DNA from: Schlegelella_A sp036272325
GTDB taxonomy: Bacteria; Pseudomonadota; Gammaproteobacteria; Burkholderiales; Burkholderiaceae_C
Direction of reading: 5' to 3'
NCBI GenBank assembly: GCA_036272325.1
Contig: DATAYY010000022.1
Span: forward strand, 1-64,000
DNA: 64,000 nt
Shown here: positions 39,082-47,722 of the stretch, piece by piece
Numbering within the stretch: the first letter of the stretch is position 1
Layout: every line of letters starts with the position of its first letter
The notes under the pieces: model-generated
Database searches by the model: none
Seen by the model: the letters and a program-made list of their open reading frames with translations, nothing else
Told to the model about the DNA's origin: nothing
Made by a program: the position numbers and the translations under genes

Positions 39082-39996
39082 TCATGCCATGCGCGACCCC
39101 GCAGGGCGCTTACCGACGAGGAGGATCCAGCCGTCGTCGTGCGCCTCGGCCTCGAGCGCGATCCAGGGCGCGTATGCCGAGCGCAGCTCGGCGGTCTGCC
39201 GCTCGAGGATGCCCGACAGGACGAGGTCGCCGCCGGCATCGACGAGCGCCGACAGCACCGGGGCGAGCAGCTTGAGCGGCGCGGCGAGGATGTTGGCGAC
39301 GACGAGCGCGTACGGTCCGGCGACGTCGTCCGGCGTGCCGGCGCGCAACGCGACGCCGTTGGCGAGCGCATTCGCGCGCGTCGTCTCGATCGCCACCGGA
39401 TCGACGTCGACGGCATCGACCTCGCCGGCGCCGAAGCGGCTCGCCGCGATCGCGAGCACGCCCGAGCCCGACCCGTAGTCGAGCGCGCGCTCCCAGGCGA
39501 TACCGTCGCTGGTGCCGTGGGCAGCGATCCAGCGCAGGCACATCCGCGTCGTCGGATGGGTGCCGGTGCCGAAGGCGCGCCCCGGGTCGAGGCGGATGAC
39601 GTGGCGCGCGTTCGGCGGCACGCCGCTCCAGGTCGGAACGACCCAGAAGTCGTCGGCGATCTGGCAAGGGCCGAACTGCGCCTGCGTCAGACGCACCCAG
39701 TCCTCATCGGCGACCGGCGCGATCGCGACGACGTGGACATCCCCCGTCGCCGCTGCGGCGACGAGAGAGGCGGCGGCCGAGATCGCATCTGCCTCGTCGG
39801 CGAAGAGCGCGCCGACGCGGGCCCGCCGCCACGTCGCCGGCGCGGCGACGCCGGGCTCGTCGAACACCGGCTGCTCGGTGTCGCTGCCCGCGTCGCCGTC
39901 CTCGATCGACACCGAGAGGGCGCCGAGGTCGTCGGCGAGCCGGTCGCTCAGGGCATCGACCGCGGCAGCCGGGACGAGGAGCGCGAGGGCGTGCAT
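39082..39996 (-). CDS. prmA: Ribosomal protein L11 methyltransferase
   Basis: PrmA trimethylates several positions of L11. The 304-residue protein has an N-terminal substrate-recognition domain, GRAFGTGTHPTTRMCLRW, the SAM motif DYGSGSGVLAIAA, and VVANILAAPLKLLAP replacing the usual NIL motif region. The ATG at 39996 lies five bases after the accC stop; accB-accC-prmA is a common operon in beta- and gammaproteobacteria. Confidence 0.95.
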   Translation of the reverse strand: MHALALLVPAAAVDALSDRLADDLGALSVSIEDGDAGSDTEQPVFDEPGVAAPATWRRARVGALFADEADAISAAASLVAAAATGDVHVVAIAPVADEDWVRLTQAQFGPCQIADDFWVVPTWSGVPPNARHVIRLDPGRAFGTGTHPTTRMCLRWIAAHGTSDGIAWERALDYGSGSGVLAIAASRFGAGEVDAVDVDPVAIETTRANALANGVALRAGTPDDVAGPYALVVANILAAPLKLLAPVLSALVDAGGDLVLSGILERQTAELRSAYAPWIALEAEAHDDGWILLVGKRPAGSRMA

Positions 39997-40001
39997 CGCG
40001 C

Positions 40002-41351
40002 TCAACGCTTGTGTTGGTCGAGCCAGCCTTCCAGGTAGTGGATGCTCGTCCCGCCTTCGACGAACTTGGCGTCGACCATCAGCTCGCGATGGAGCGGGAT
40101 GTTGGTCTGGATTCCTTCGACGACCGTCTCCGAGAGCGCCGTCCGCATCCGCGCGAGCGCCTGATCGCGGTCGTCGCCGTGAACGATGATCTTGCCGATC
40201 ATCGAGTCGTAGTTCGGTGGCACGACGTAGTTCGTGTAGGCGTGCGAATCGACCCGCACGCCCGGGCCGCCGGGCGGGTGCCACATCGTGACGCGGCCCG
40301 GCGACGGCGTGAACTTGAACGGGTCCTCGGCATTGATCCGGCATTCGATCGCGTGGCCGCGGCAGACGATCGCGCGCTGCGGGAAGGGCAGCTTCTCGCC
40401 GGCGGCGATTCGGATCTGCATCGACACGATGTCGATCCCGGTCACCCACTCGGTCACCGGGTGCTCGACCTGGACCCGCGTGTTCATCTCGATGAAGAAG
40501 AACTCGTTATTCTCATACAGGAACTCGAACGTGCCGGCGCCGCGGTAGCCGATCTTCTTGCAGGCGGCGACGCAGCGCTCGCCAATCTTCTCGATCACCC
40601 GGCGCTGGATCCCCGGCGCCGGCGCCTCCTCGATGATCTTCTGGTGGCGGCGCTGCATCGAGCAGTCGCGCTCGCCGAGCCAGACCGCGTTCTTGTGCGT
40701 GTCGGCGAGCACCTGGATCTCGATGTGGCGGGGGTTCTGGAGGAACTTCTCCATGTAGACCGCCGGGTTCGAGAACGCCGCGGCCGCTTCGGCGCGTGTC
40801 GTCTGCACCGCCGAGACGAGCGCCGCCTCGGTATGGACGACGCGCATGCCGCGCCCGCCGCCGCCGCCGGCCGCCTTGATGATCACCGGGTAGCCGATCG
40901 CCCGCGCCGCCTTGATCGCCTCCTTCGGGTCGTCGGGCAGCGCGCCCTCCGAGCCGGGGACGCACGGCACCCCCGACTTGATCATCGTCTGCTTGGCCGA
41001 GACCTTGTCGCCCATGATCCGGATCGCCTCGGGCGTCGGTCCGATGAAGGTGAAGCCGCTGCGCTCGACGCGCTCGGCGAAGTCGGCGTTCTCGGCGAGG
41101 AAGCCGTAGCCGGGATGGATCGCCTCGGCGTCGGTGACCTCGGCAGTGGCGATGATCGCCGGCATGTTGAGGTAGCTTTGCGTCGAAGGCGCCGGGCCGA
41201 TGCAGACGGCTTCGTCGGCCAGCTTGACGTACTTCGCGTCGCGGTCCGCTTCCGAGTAGACGATGACCGACTTGACACCGAGCTCGCGGCAGGCGCGCTG
41301 GATGCGCAGCGCGATCTCGCCCCGATTGGCGATCAGGATCTTCTTGAACAT
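40002..41351 (-). CDS. accC: Acetyl-CoA carboxylase, biotin carboxylase subunit
   Basis: AccC carboxylates the biotin of AccB using ATP and bicarbonate, the first half-reaction of fatty acid synthesis. The 449-residue protein starts MFKKILIANRGEIALRI, has the ATP-grasp glycine loop KAAGGGGGRGMR, and EMNTRVQVEHPVTE with active-site residues. Length is normal for the family. It follows accB by 55 bases. Confidence 0.98.
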   Translation of the reverse strand: MFKKILIANRGEIALRIQRACRELGVKSVIVYSEADRDAKYVKLADEAVCIGPAPSTQSYLNMPAIIATAEVTDAEAIHPGYGFLAENADFAERVERSGFTFIGPTPEAIRIMGDKVSAKQTMIKSGVPCVPGSEGALPDDPKEAIKAARAIGYPVIIKAAGGGGGRGMRVVHTEAALVSAVQTTRAEAAAAFSNPAVYMEKFLQNPRHIEIQVLADTHKNAVWLGERDCSMQRRHQKIIEEAPAPGIQRRVIEKIGERCVAACKKIGYRGAGTFEFLYENNEFFFIEMNTRVQVEHPVTEWVTGIDIVSMQIRIAAGEKLPFPQRAIVCRGHAIECRINAEDPFKFTPSPGRVTMWHPPGGPGVRVDSHAYTNYVVPPNYDSMIGKIIVHGDDRDQALARMRTALSETVVEGIQTNIPLHRELMVDAKFVEGGTSIHYLEGWLDQHKR

Positions 41352-41406
41352 CGTCAGTCGCGGCCGGTGGCCGTTCGCGAGCGGGGACCGGCGTCGAAGG
41401 CGCGCC

Positions 41407-41862
41407 TCATTCGATGACGAACAGCGGCTGGCCGAACTCCACCGCCTGGCCGTTCTCGCACAGGATCTGGCGAATCGTCCCGGCGGCGTCGGCCTCGATC
41501 TCGTTCATGATCTTCATCGCCTCGATGATGCAGATCGGCTCGCCGACCTTGACGACGCTGCCGACCTCGACGAACGGATCCGAGCCCGGGCTCGCCGAGC
41601 GATAGAAGGTGCCGACCATCGGCGACTTGACGACGTTGGCCGCGATGTCCGGCTCCGCCGGCGCCGCTGGGGCGGACTCCGCGCCGCCAGGGTGGGCGGC
41701 CGAATAGCTTGGGTGCGGCTGCGGATGCGCGATCGGCGGCGCCGCTCCCGGGGCGTACGCCTTCACGATCCGGACCTTGCCGTCCGCCTCGGCGATCTCG
41801 AGCTCCGAGATGTTCGACTCCGAGACGAGGTCGATCAAGGTCTTCAGTTTGCGAAGGTCCAT
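41407..41862 (-). CDS. accB: Biotin carboxyl carrier protein of acetyl-CoA carboxylase
   Basis: A 151-residue BCCP with an N-terminal helical domain (MDLRKLKTLIDLVSESNISELEI), a Pro/Ala linker (about 35-70) and a C-terminal biotinyl domain. The biotinylated Lys lies in IIEAMKIMNEIEAD, near residue 117; Ile replaces the more common Met after the Lys. It is upstream of accC in the same operon. The aroQ gene that often precedes accB in this group is not here. Confidence 0.97.
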   Translation of the reverse strand: MDLRKLKTLIDLVSESNISELEIAEADGKVRIVKAYAPGAAPPIAHPQPHPSYSAAHPGGAESAPAAPAEPDIAANVVKSPMVGTFYRSASPGSDPFVEVGSVVKVGEPICIIEAMKIMNEIEADAAGTIRQILCENGQAVEFGQPLFVIE

Positions 41863-41919
41863 CCAGGCATCCGGAATCGAGTCGGGGCGGCTTAGCTGGC
41901 GGGCCGCAAGAAGGCGCGC

Positions 41920-41925
41920 ATTCTA
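41920..41925 (-). promoter_or_regulatory. Putative -10 element of accBC
   Basis: The reverse strand reads TAGAAT, 57 bases before the accB ATG, in the 106-base gap after the thioredoxin-like gene. No good -35 element was found. Confidence 0.35.
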
Positions 41926-41968
41926 GGCCGATCGGCGACAGATACGGTGATTTGGCGCCGAATCTCGT

Positions 41969-42493
41969 TCAGCGGATTGAACCCACCCAACCGCCAAGAA
42001 GGGCTGCGTCGACCGCGCCCAGATGCTCACCCGCCTTGGCCCCGGTCGAGTCGAAGGCGGCGGTGAAGGGCAACCCCCCGTTGTGGTTGCCGAGCTGGTG
42101 CGAGAGCTCGAGCCCGATCGGGCCCGCGATTGCGACCGGCAGGCGCAGCGTCCGCTCGGCAATGAAGCGTCGCACCGGATCGGGCTGGTCGATCGCCAGG
42201 GCGAGCACCTGCCAGCGTTCGCGAGCGCGTTCGCGTGCGAAGCGGTCGAGCAACGGCATCTCGACGACGCACGGGCCGCACCATGTCGCCCAGAAGTTGA
42301 GCAGCAGCGGCCGGCCGCGCAGCGCCGCCATCGGCAGGGCAACGCCGTCGACGTCCTGGAAGGTCAGCGACCAGACGTCGATCGCGGCCGGCTCGTCGAC
42401 GCTGTCGCTTCGCGTTCGCCACAGCCGCACGCCGATCCCGCCGGCGCCAGCGACGAGCGCCGCCGCGCCGACGAGGACAGCGCGCCGGTTCAC
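41969..42493 (-). CDS. TlpA-family thiol-disulfide oxidoreductase
   Basis: A 174-residue protein with an N-terminal membrane anchor or signal (AVLVGAAALVAGAGGIGV) and a thioredoxin fold with the active site WATWCGPCVVEMPLL, near residues 68-82. Such periplasmic proteins reduce or oxidise disulfides, often in cytochrome c maturation. The GTG start at 42493 overlaps the stop of the upstream gene (GTGA). Confidence 0.92.
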   Translation of the reverse strand: MNRRAVLVGAAALVAGAGGIGVRLWRTRSDSVDEPAAIDVWSLTFQDVDGVALPMAALRGRPLLLNFWATWCGPCVVEMPLLDRFARERARERWQVLALAIDQPDPVRRFIAERTLRLPVAIAGPIGLELSHQLGNHNGGLPFTAAFDSTGAKAGEHLGAVDAALLGGWVGSIR

Positions 42494-43086
42494 GTCTCGG
42501 CCTCGCGCGAGCGCAGCGCGGCGAGGTCGCCGCGGTCGCTGCGGCCACGCGAGTCGCGGTGAAGCGCGCCGCGCAGGTCGTCGTAGTCGCGCACCGTCAG
42601 GGCGATATGGACGACGACGCCGAGCGTCGGAGTCGGCACCTGGAGGTTGAGAACGTCGAGCACGCGCCCGCGCGGCCCGTCGAGGCTGCTGACGTCGTAG
42701 TCGACGCGCATGTCGATCAGCGCGATTTCGGCCGACTTCGAATCGTCGCAGAAGAGATCGATCGCGATGCTGCTCAGCCGGGTGGCGGTGCCGCGCCAGA
42801 CCGCGCCGGCGAGGTGTGGTCGAAAGGCCGCGAGGCGCTCCATCCATCCGCCGGCGATTCGGCGCAGCTCGGCGAGCTCGGCGGGCTGGGTGTCGGCGTG
42901 GAAGAGGTCGAGGTAGGTGCGGACCTCGTCCTCGATCTCGTCGTTGCCCGGCAGCTCGCCGTTGCGCGCATGCAGGCCGAGATGGCGCGCCGCGCGCCGC
43001 TTGGCGGCGCCGTATTCGAGGCCTTCCTCGACGATCAGCCGCGCCGCGGCGACGGCGATCGCTGCGCTGTGCGTGCCTGTTGCCAT
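42490..43086 (-). CDS. Conserved hypothetical protein, no recognised function
   Basis: A 198-residue, probably cytoplasmic protein with no signal peptide or membrane segment. The N-terminal half is helical (AARLIVEEGLEYGAAKRRAARHLG); a central SSIAIDLFCDDSKSAEIALID and IDMRVDYDV contain acidic residues in a strand pattern reminiscent of, but not identical to, nucleotidyltransferase-like folds. It is translationally coupled to the TlpA-like gene. A TAGAAT lies six bases before the ATG and there is no Shine-Dalgarno, suggesting a leaderless mRNA. Confidence 0.7.
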   Translation of the reverse strand: MATGTHSAAIAVAAARLIVEEGLEYGAAKRRAARHLGLHARNGELPGNDEIEDEVRTYLDLFHADTQPAELAELRRIAGGWMERLAAFRPHLAGAVWRGTATRLSSIAIDLFCDDSKSAEIALIDMRVDYDVSSLDGPRGRVLDVLNLQVPTPTLGVVVHIALTVRDYDDLRGALHRDSRGRSDRGDLAALRSREAET

Positions 43087-43092
43087 CGGGCC

Positions 43093-43098
43093 ATTCTA
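43093..43098 (-). promoter_or_regulatory. -10 element giving a probable leaderless mRNA
   Basis: The reverse strand reads TAGAAT then six bases then the ATG at 43086. Transcription would start at about the start codon. It lies in the 30-base gap downstream of mtgA. Confidence 0.45.
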
Positions 43099-43116
43099 GG
43101 CAGCGGCCCGGCGCGG

Positions 43117-43905
43117 TTACGGCAGCTCGACCTGTCCCATGCGAGCGACGATGGTTGCGGCGCGGCCGACGACGTACGCCGATCCCGGGCGCTTCTCGAA
43201 TCGCTTCGGTGCCGGCAGCATCACCGCAAGCTGGCCCGCCTGCTGGACGCTGAGCTGACGCGCGGAAACGCCGAAGTAGCGCTGCGCGGCGGCCTCGGCG
43301 CCGAACACGCCCTCGCCCCATTCGACGGCGTTGAGATAGAGCTCGAGGATGCGGCGCTTGCCGAGGATCCCTTCGAGCGCGTACGAGAGGACGAGCTCCT
43401 GCCCCTTGCGGAGGAAATTGCGCTCGCCGCTCAGAAACAGGTTCTTGGCGAGCTGCTGGGTGATCGTCGAGCCGCCGACGACCTTGGCGGCGGCTGGCGG
43501 CCGCGCGGTGACGGCCGCTTTGCCTCCGTGGGCTGCGTCGCGACGCTGGGCGCGCAGCGTTGCCTGCTCGGCCACGGTCTCGGCGCGTTCGTTCTTCGCC
43601 CAGGCCTTCTCGAGCGCATCCCATTCGACGCCGCTGTGCTCGGCGAAGCCGCTGTCCTCGGCAGCGACGACCGCGCGCTTCAAGTTGGGCGACAGCCCGG
43701 CGTAGTCGATCCACTGCTGCCGCCAGCGGTGTGGGCCCGGAGCGCGGGCGAGCCGCCACGCTTCGGAGCGCTGAAATGTTGTCGACTGCGGATCGACGAG
43801 CACCATCAGTGCGATCCGGGCGACGAAGTAGAGCTGCAGCGCGACGGCGCTGACGAGCACGAGAACGAGAAGGCGACGCAGCGACCGGCCGCGTGGCGCC
43901 GTCAT
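43117..43905 (-). CDS. mtgA: Monofunctional peptidoglycan glycosyltransferase MtgA
   Basis: MtgA polymerises lipid II into glycan strands. The 262-residue protein has an N-terminal membrane anchor (about 11-35), the catalytic Glu region VVAAEDSGFAEHSGVEW, the conserved GGSTITQQLAKNLFLS and RKGQELVLSYALE. About 35 residues of charged, Ala-rich sequence (near 100-137, just before VVGGSTITQQ) look like an insertion relative to the usual family. It overlaps aroE by four bases. Confidence 0.95.
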   Translation of the reverse strand: MTAPRGRSLRRLLVLVLVSAVALQLYFVARIALMVLVDPQSTTFQRSEAWRLARAPGPHRWRQQWIDYAGLSPNLKRAVVAAEDSGFAEHSGVEWDALEKAWAKNERAETVAEQATLRAQRRDAAHGGKAAVTARPPAAAKVVGGSTITQQLAKNLFLSGERNFLRKGQELVLSYALEGILGKRRILELYLNAVEWGEGVFGAEAAAQRYFGVSARQLSVQQAGQLAVMLPAPKRFEKRPGSAYVVGRAATIVARMGQVELP

Positions 43906-44750
43906 GTCGATCCGAGGCGCTCGCGCAGCGCCCGCAATACCGGGGCGGTCTGCGGCGCGACGCCGCGCCAGAAGAAGAACGCTTCGGCGGCCTGCTCGAC
44001 GAGCATGCCGAGGCCGTCGCGTCCGCTCGCGTCATGCGCGCGCGCCCAGTCGAGGAAAGGCCGCGCCGGCGGACCGTACATCATGTCGAGCGCCAGCGTC
44101 CCCCGCTTCAGGACGTTGGCCGCGACCGGGACCGGGGTGCCCGAGACGCTGCTCGCGCTGGCGTTGACGACGATATCGAATGCGCTGCCGCAGGCGTCGA
44201 GCGCGGTCGCCGCGACATGCGTCGCGGCAGTGCCGTTGAGCGCTGAAAGGTGACGGGCGACGAGCGATCGCGCACGCTCGACACTGCGATTGGCGACCAC
44301 GACTTCGCCAGCGCCGCCGGCAAGCAAGGGTCCGAGCGCGCCCGCGGCGCCGCCGCCGGCTCCGATCAGCAGGACCCGCGCGCCGCGTACGGCCACGCCG
44401 GCATTGCGCTCGATGTCGCGCACCAGGCCGGCGCCGTCGGTGTTGTCGCCCTGCCAGGCGCCGGCATCGAAGCGCAGGACGTTGCAGGCGCCGGCAAGGC
44501 GGGCGCGGGCGCTCGGCCGGTCGGCGAGCGTGCAGGCCTCGAACTTGAACGGCATCGTCACGTTGCAGCCGCTGCCGCCGTGCTCGGCGAAGCCGCGGAC
44601 CGTCGCCGCGAAGGCGTCGAGCGGGCAGAGCAGACGGTCGTAGACGACCGCCTCGCCGGTCTGCGCCGCGAAGGCGGCGTGAATGAACGGCGACTGGCTG
44701 TGCGCGACCGGATTGCCGGCGACGACGTATCGACTCGGCGGCGTCGCCAT
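43902..44750 (-). CDS. aroE: Shikimate dehydrogenase
   Basis: AroE reduces dehydroshikimate to shikimate with NADPH in aromatic amino acid synthesis. The 282-residue protein has the shikimate site (GNPVAHSQSPFIHAAF), the GCNVTMPFK motif with the catalytic Lys, and the NADP site LLIGAGGGAAGALGPLL with NRSVERAR. The ATG at 44750 overlaps the tonB stop by one base (TGATG). It is part of the ribonuclease-tonB-aroE-mtgA operon. Confidence 0.97.
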   Translation of the reverse strand: MATPPSRYVVAGNPVAHSQSPFIHAAFAAQTGEAVVYDRLLCPLDAFAATVRGFAEHGGSGCNVTMPFKFEACTLADRPSARARLAGACNVLRFDAGAWQGDNTDGAGLVRDIERNAGVAVRGARVLLIGAGGGAAGALGPLLAGGAGEVVVANRSVERARSLVARHLSALNGTAATHVAATALDACGSAFDIVVNASASSVSGTPVPVAANVLKRGTLALDMMYGPPARPFLDWARAHDASGRDGLGMLVEQAAEAFFFWRGVAPQTAPVLRALRERLGST

Positions 44751-45616
44751 CAGCGCCCGCTCAGCGTCGTCTCGAGGTTCTCCTCGCGCGTGAAGCGGAA
44801 GCGCGAAGGGATCGCGAGCTGATCGGCCTGCCGCTTCATGGCTGTCGTGAAGCGGCCGTACGGCCCGGCGGCATGGACGATCGCGATCGCGCGGCGATCG
44901 AGGACCTTGTTGCCCGAGCCGCGGACGACCTCGGTCTCGAGGACGCGGCCTTCCGAGTCGACGGTGATGATCATGGTCAGCTCGCCATACAGCTTCTTGC
45001 CCTGGTTCTCGGGAAAATTGCGCGTGCCGCGGTCCTCGATCTTGCGCCGCAACTTGTCGTAGTAGAGAGCGTAGACCTCTTCGCGCGTCGCCGGGCTGAT
45101 GTAGCGCTTCTTCGGCCGCGCGTTCTCCTCGTTGATGCGCTTTTCGATCTCGGCCAGCATCTCGATCAACTGGCGTCGCCGGTCCTCTTGCTCGCGCTCC
45201 TCGGGTGTGCCCTGGTCGCGCAGCGGGTCGGTCGGCGGCAGCAGCGCGAGCTCGCGACGCACCTGCGACAACAGCTGCTGCTGCGTCTGCTGCAGTTGCT
45301 CGATCCGCTTGCGCGTGTCCTCTTGGGCGTCGCCGATCTCGGTCAGCGCCGAGGGCGGCAGCGGCGACGTCGCGCGGCCGGCTGCCGCGTCGCCGCCGCC
45401 GGCCAGGCTCGCCTGCGCGATCGCCTGCGCCTTCTCGGGCGCCTCGGCGGATCGCGAGTTGACGAGGACGACCTCGAGCGGCGAGTCCTCGAACATCCGG
45501 TTGAATCCTTCCGGGTCGACGAAGCGCACGCCGAGCAGCGCGCCGTGGACGGCGAGCGAGACGCCGAGCGCGACGTGCAGCGTCGAAAGCTTCTTCTTCG
45601 CCAGCGGCAGTCTCAC
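44750..45616 (-). CDS. TonB/TolA C-terminal domain energy transducer
   Basis: A 288-residue protein with one N-terminal membrane segment (about 12-30), a long Gln/Glu/Arg-rich helical linker (about 90-170) and a TonB C-terminal domain (KKLYGELTMIITVDSEGRVLETEVVRGSGN). It would transmit proton-motive force to outer-membrane partners, but exbB/exbD are not here and the linker is more TolA-like than Pro-rich TonB. It starts with GTG, overlapping the ribonuclease stop. Confidence 0.85.
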   Translation of the reverse strand: MRLPLAKKKLSTLHVALGVSLAVHGALLGVRFVDPEGFNRMFEDSPLEVVLVNSRSAEAPEKAQAIAQASLAGGGDAAAGRATSPLPPSALTEIGDAQEDTRKRIEQLQQTQQQLLSQVRRELALLPPTDPLRDQGTPEEREQEDRRRQLIEMLAEIEKRINEENARPKKRYISPATREEVYALYYDKLRRKIEDRGTRNFPENQGKKLYGELTMIITVDSEGRVLETEVVRGSGNKVLDRRAIAIVHAAGPYGRFTTAMKRQADQLAIPSRFRFTREENLETTLSGR

Positions 45617-47655
45617 GCGGCTGTGGCGGCGACGGGATCAGCTTCGACGCCGGGATCGGGCGCCGAGACGTCGATCGCGATCGCGAGCGGCCCGGCGCTG
45701 TCGGCATCCTCGTCGTCGCCGGCGATCGTCTCGGCCGGCGTCGCGGCCTCGTCGCGGCGGGCGACCACCGTGCCGGAGAGGTCGAGCGTCAGCAGGTCGA
45801 CGGCGCCGACGCTGACGCGGACGGCACTGCCGCGCGCCAGCTGGTCGCTGCCGACGGCGCGAAAGACCAGCGGCAGCGCGTCGGCGCGAACGAGGCCTTC
45901 TTTCAGCACCGTCGCATCGAGCTCGCGGACGTCGTTTTGCTGCAGCCAGCGCAGCGACCAGTAGCGCTCGATCTGGGCCTGGAACGCGTTGTAGGCGGCG
46001 TAAGACGCCTCGAAGTCGGCAATCGCTGCGAGCAGCTGCACGTCCTTCGGCTTGAACGGCGCGACCAGCGGGGCACTGCGGCCGCCGCGCGCACAGGCAA
46101 CGATCTGCCACTGGTTGACGAGGTCGACGTAGCGCCTGAGCGGCGACGTCGCCCACGCGTATTGGGCGACGCCGATGCCGGCGTGCGGCGCAGGTTGCGT
46201 TCCCATCCGCACCTTGACCCCGGGCGCGAGGCTCGCCTGGCTGCGATAGATGCCGGGAACGCCACACGCCGCGAGCCAGCCGCCCCAGGTGCTGTTGGCG
46301 AGGATCATCGCCTCGGCAACGATGAGGTCGAGTGGCGAGCCACGCTTCCTCGGCACGATCTCGACTCGCTCTTCGCCCGTGATCGGTCGGCCGCCGTCGC
46401 GATCGACGCGAAACGTGTAGTCGGGACGGGTGAAGTTCTCGGGCTTGCCACGCACCCGCTCGCGCCCGGCCTTGAGCCGTTGGGCGAGGACGTGCAGGAA
46501 GCTCAGCTCGGCCGCGAACGGCAGCGACGGCGGCAGGCCGGCGGCGATCGTGCTCTCGTCGACCTGTGCCTCGAGCAGGTCGTGACGGAGGTTGGCCGCG
46601 ATGCGGATTCGCTCGAGCCGCGTCTCGCTCGCCAGCGTCGCGAGAGATGCTTCGTCGAAGGTCACATACAGCGAGACGACGGCGGCGTCCGTCCCCTCGG
46701 CGAGCGTGAACGCTTCGACGACGGCGTCGGGCAGCATCGTCAGCTTGTGGCCGGGGATGTAGACGGTCGAGAGCCGATCGCGGGCGATCTGCGCGATCGG
46801 CGTCGCCGGCAGGAAGGCGAGCGCCGGCGCCGCGATGTGGATGCCGACGACGACCTTGCCGCTGCCGAGCCCCTGCACCGAGAGCGCGTCGTCGATCTCG
46901 GTCGTCGACGAGTCGTCGATCGAGAACGCCTGCGCCGGCGCGAGACCGAGCTCGCCCGCGACCTCGGGGACGGCGACGTCGGCGAACCCCGTTCCCTTCG
47001 GGAACTCCTCGAACAGGAAGCGGCGCCAGTGGAACTCGTACGGCGAGTCGATCGCGCCGGCCGACTTCAGCACGTCGAGCGGTGGCCGCCCCGAACGCCG
47101 CGCCGCTTCGACGACGGCCTTGTACTCGACCGCATTCTTGTCGGGCTTGAAGAGGATGCGGTAGATGTGCTCGCGCACCGGCAGCGGGCAGTTGCCGGCG
47201 ATCAGCTCTGCGGCCCAGGCGTCGACCTGCGCCGCGATCTGCTTCTTGCGCTCGATGCCGAGCAGTGCTGCCTTGACGATCTCTTCCGGCGCCTTCTTGA
47301 AGCGCCCCTTGCCGAGGCGGCGGAAGTAGTGCGGCGCCGAGAACAGGCGCAGCAACGCCGCCGCTTCCTGGGCGACACCGGCCTTGGTGCCGAAGTAGTC
47401 GCGCGCGAGCTCGGCGAACGCGAACTCGCCTTCGGGAGCGAATTCCCACGCCAGGTCGAGATCGATCTCGCCCGCGATCGCCTCGGCCTCGCCGAGCAGC
47501 GCCTCGGGCTCGGGCTGGGCGAAGCGCAGCAGCACGTTGGCCGCCTTGACCTTGGCCCGCTTGCCCGAGCCGAGCTCGACCTGCAGCGAGGTGTCGGTCT
47601 CGGTCATGACGCGGCCGACCTGGAACTTGCCGCCGTCTTCGAAGAGGGCATTCAT
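45613..47655 (-). CDS. RNB-domain ribonuclease (RNase II/R family)
   Basis: A 680-residue 3'-5' exoribonuclease-type protein. The RNB catalytic centre is clear in SIDDSSTTEIDDALSV with clustered Asp residues, and YAWATSPLRRYVDLVNQW is the family C-terminal motif. It lacks obvious long basic tails of RNase R and ends in an acidic Ala-rich tail. In Burkholderiales this RNB protein heads a tonB-aroE-mtgA operon, as here. The exact subfamily (RNase II versus a VacB-like group) is uncertain. Confidence 0.92.
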   Translation of the reverse strand: MNALFEDGGKFQVGRVMTETDTSLQVELGSGKRAKVKAANVLLRFAQPEPEALLGEAEAIAGEIDLDLAWEFAPEGEFAFAELARDYFGTKAGVAQEAAALLRLFSAPHYFRRLGKGRFKKAPEEIVKAALLGIERKKQIAAQVDAWAAELIAGNCPLPVREHIYRILFKPDKNAVEYKAVVEAARRSGRPPLDVLKSAGAIDSPYEFHWRRFLFEEFPKGTGFADVAVPEVAGELGLAPAQAFSIDDSSTTEIDDALSVQGLGSGKVVVGIHIAAPALAFLPATPIAQIARDRLSTVYIPGHKLTMLPDAVVEAFTLAEGTDAAVVSLYVTFDEASLATLASETRLERIRIAANLRHDLLEAQVDESTIAAGLPPSLPFAAELSFLHVLAQRLKAGRERVRGKPENFTRPDYTFRVDRDGGRPITGEERVEIVPRKRGSPLDLIVAEAMILANSTWGGWLAACGVPGIYRSQASLAPGVKVRMGTQPAPHAGIGVAQYAWATSPLRRYVDLVNQWQIVACARGGRSAPLVAPFKPKDVQLLAAIADFEASYAAYNAFQAQIERYWSLRWLQQNDVRELDATVLKEGLVRADALPLVFRAVGSDQLARGSAVRVSVGAVDLLTLDLSGTVVARRDEAATPAETIAGDDEDADSAGPLAIAIDVSAPDPGVEADPVAATAA

Positions 47656-47722
47656 GGGGCGCCGATTGTCGCCTGAGGATCTGCGCCCGCCGGCCGCCAT
47701 GGCCCTCGCGGGATGCGCACTT

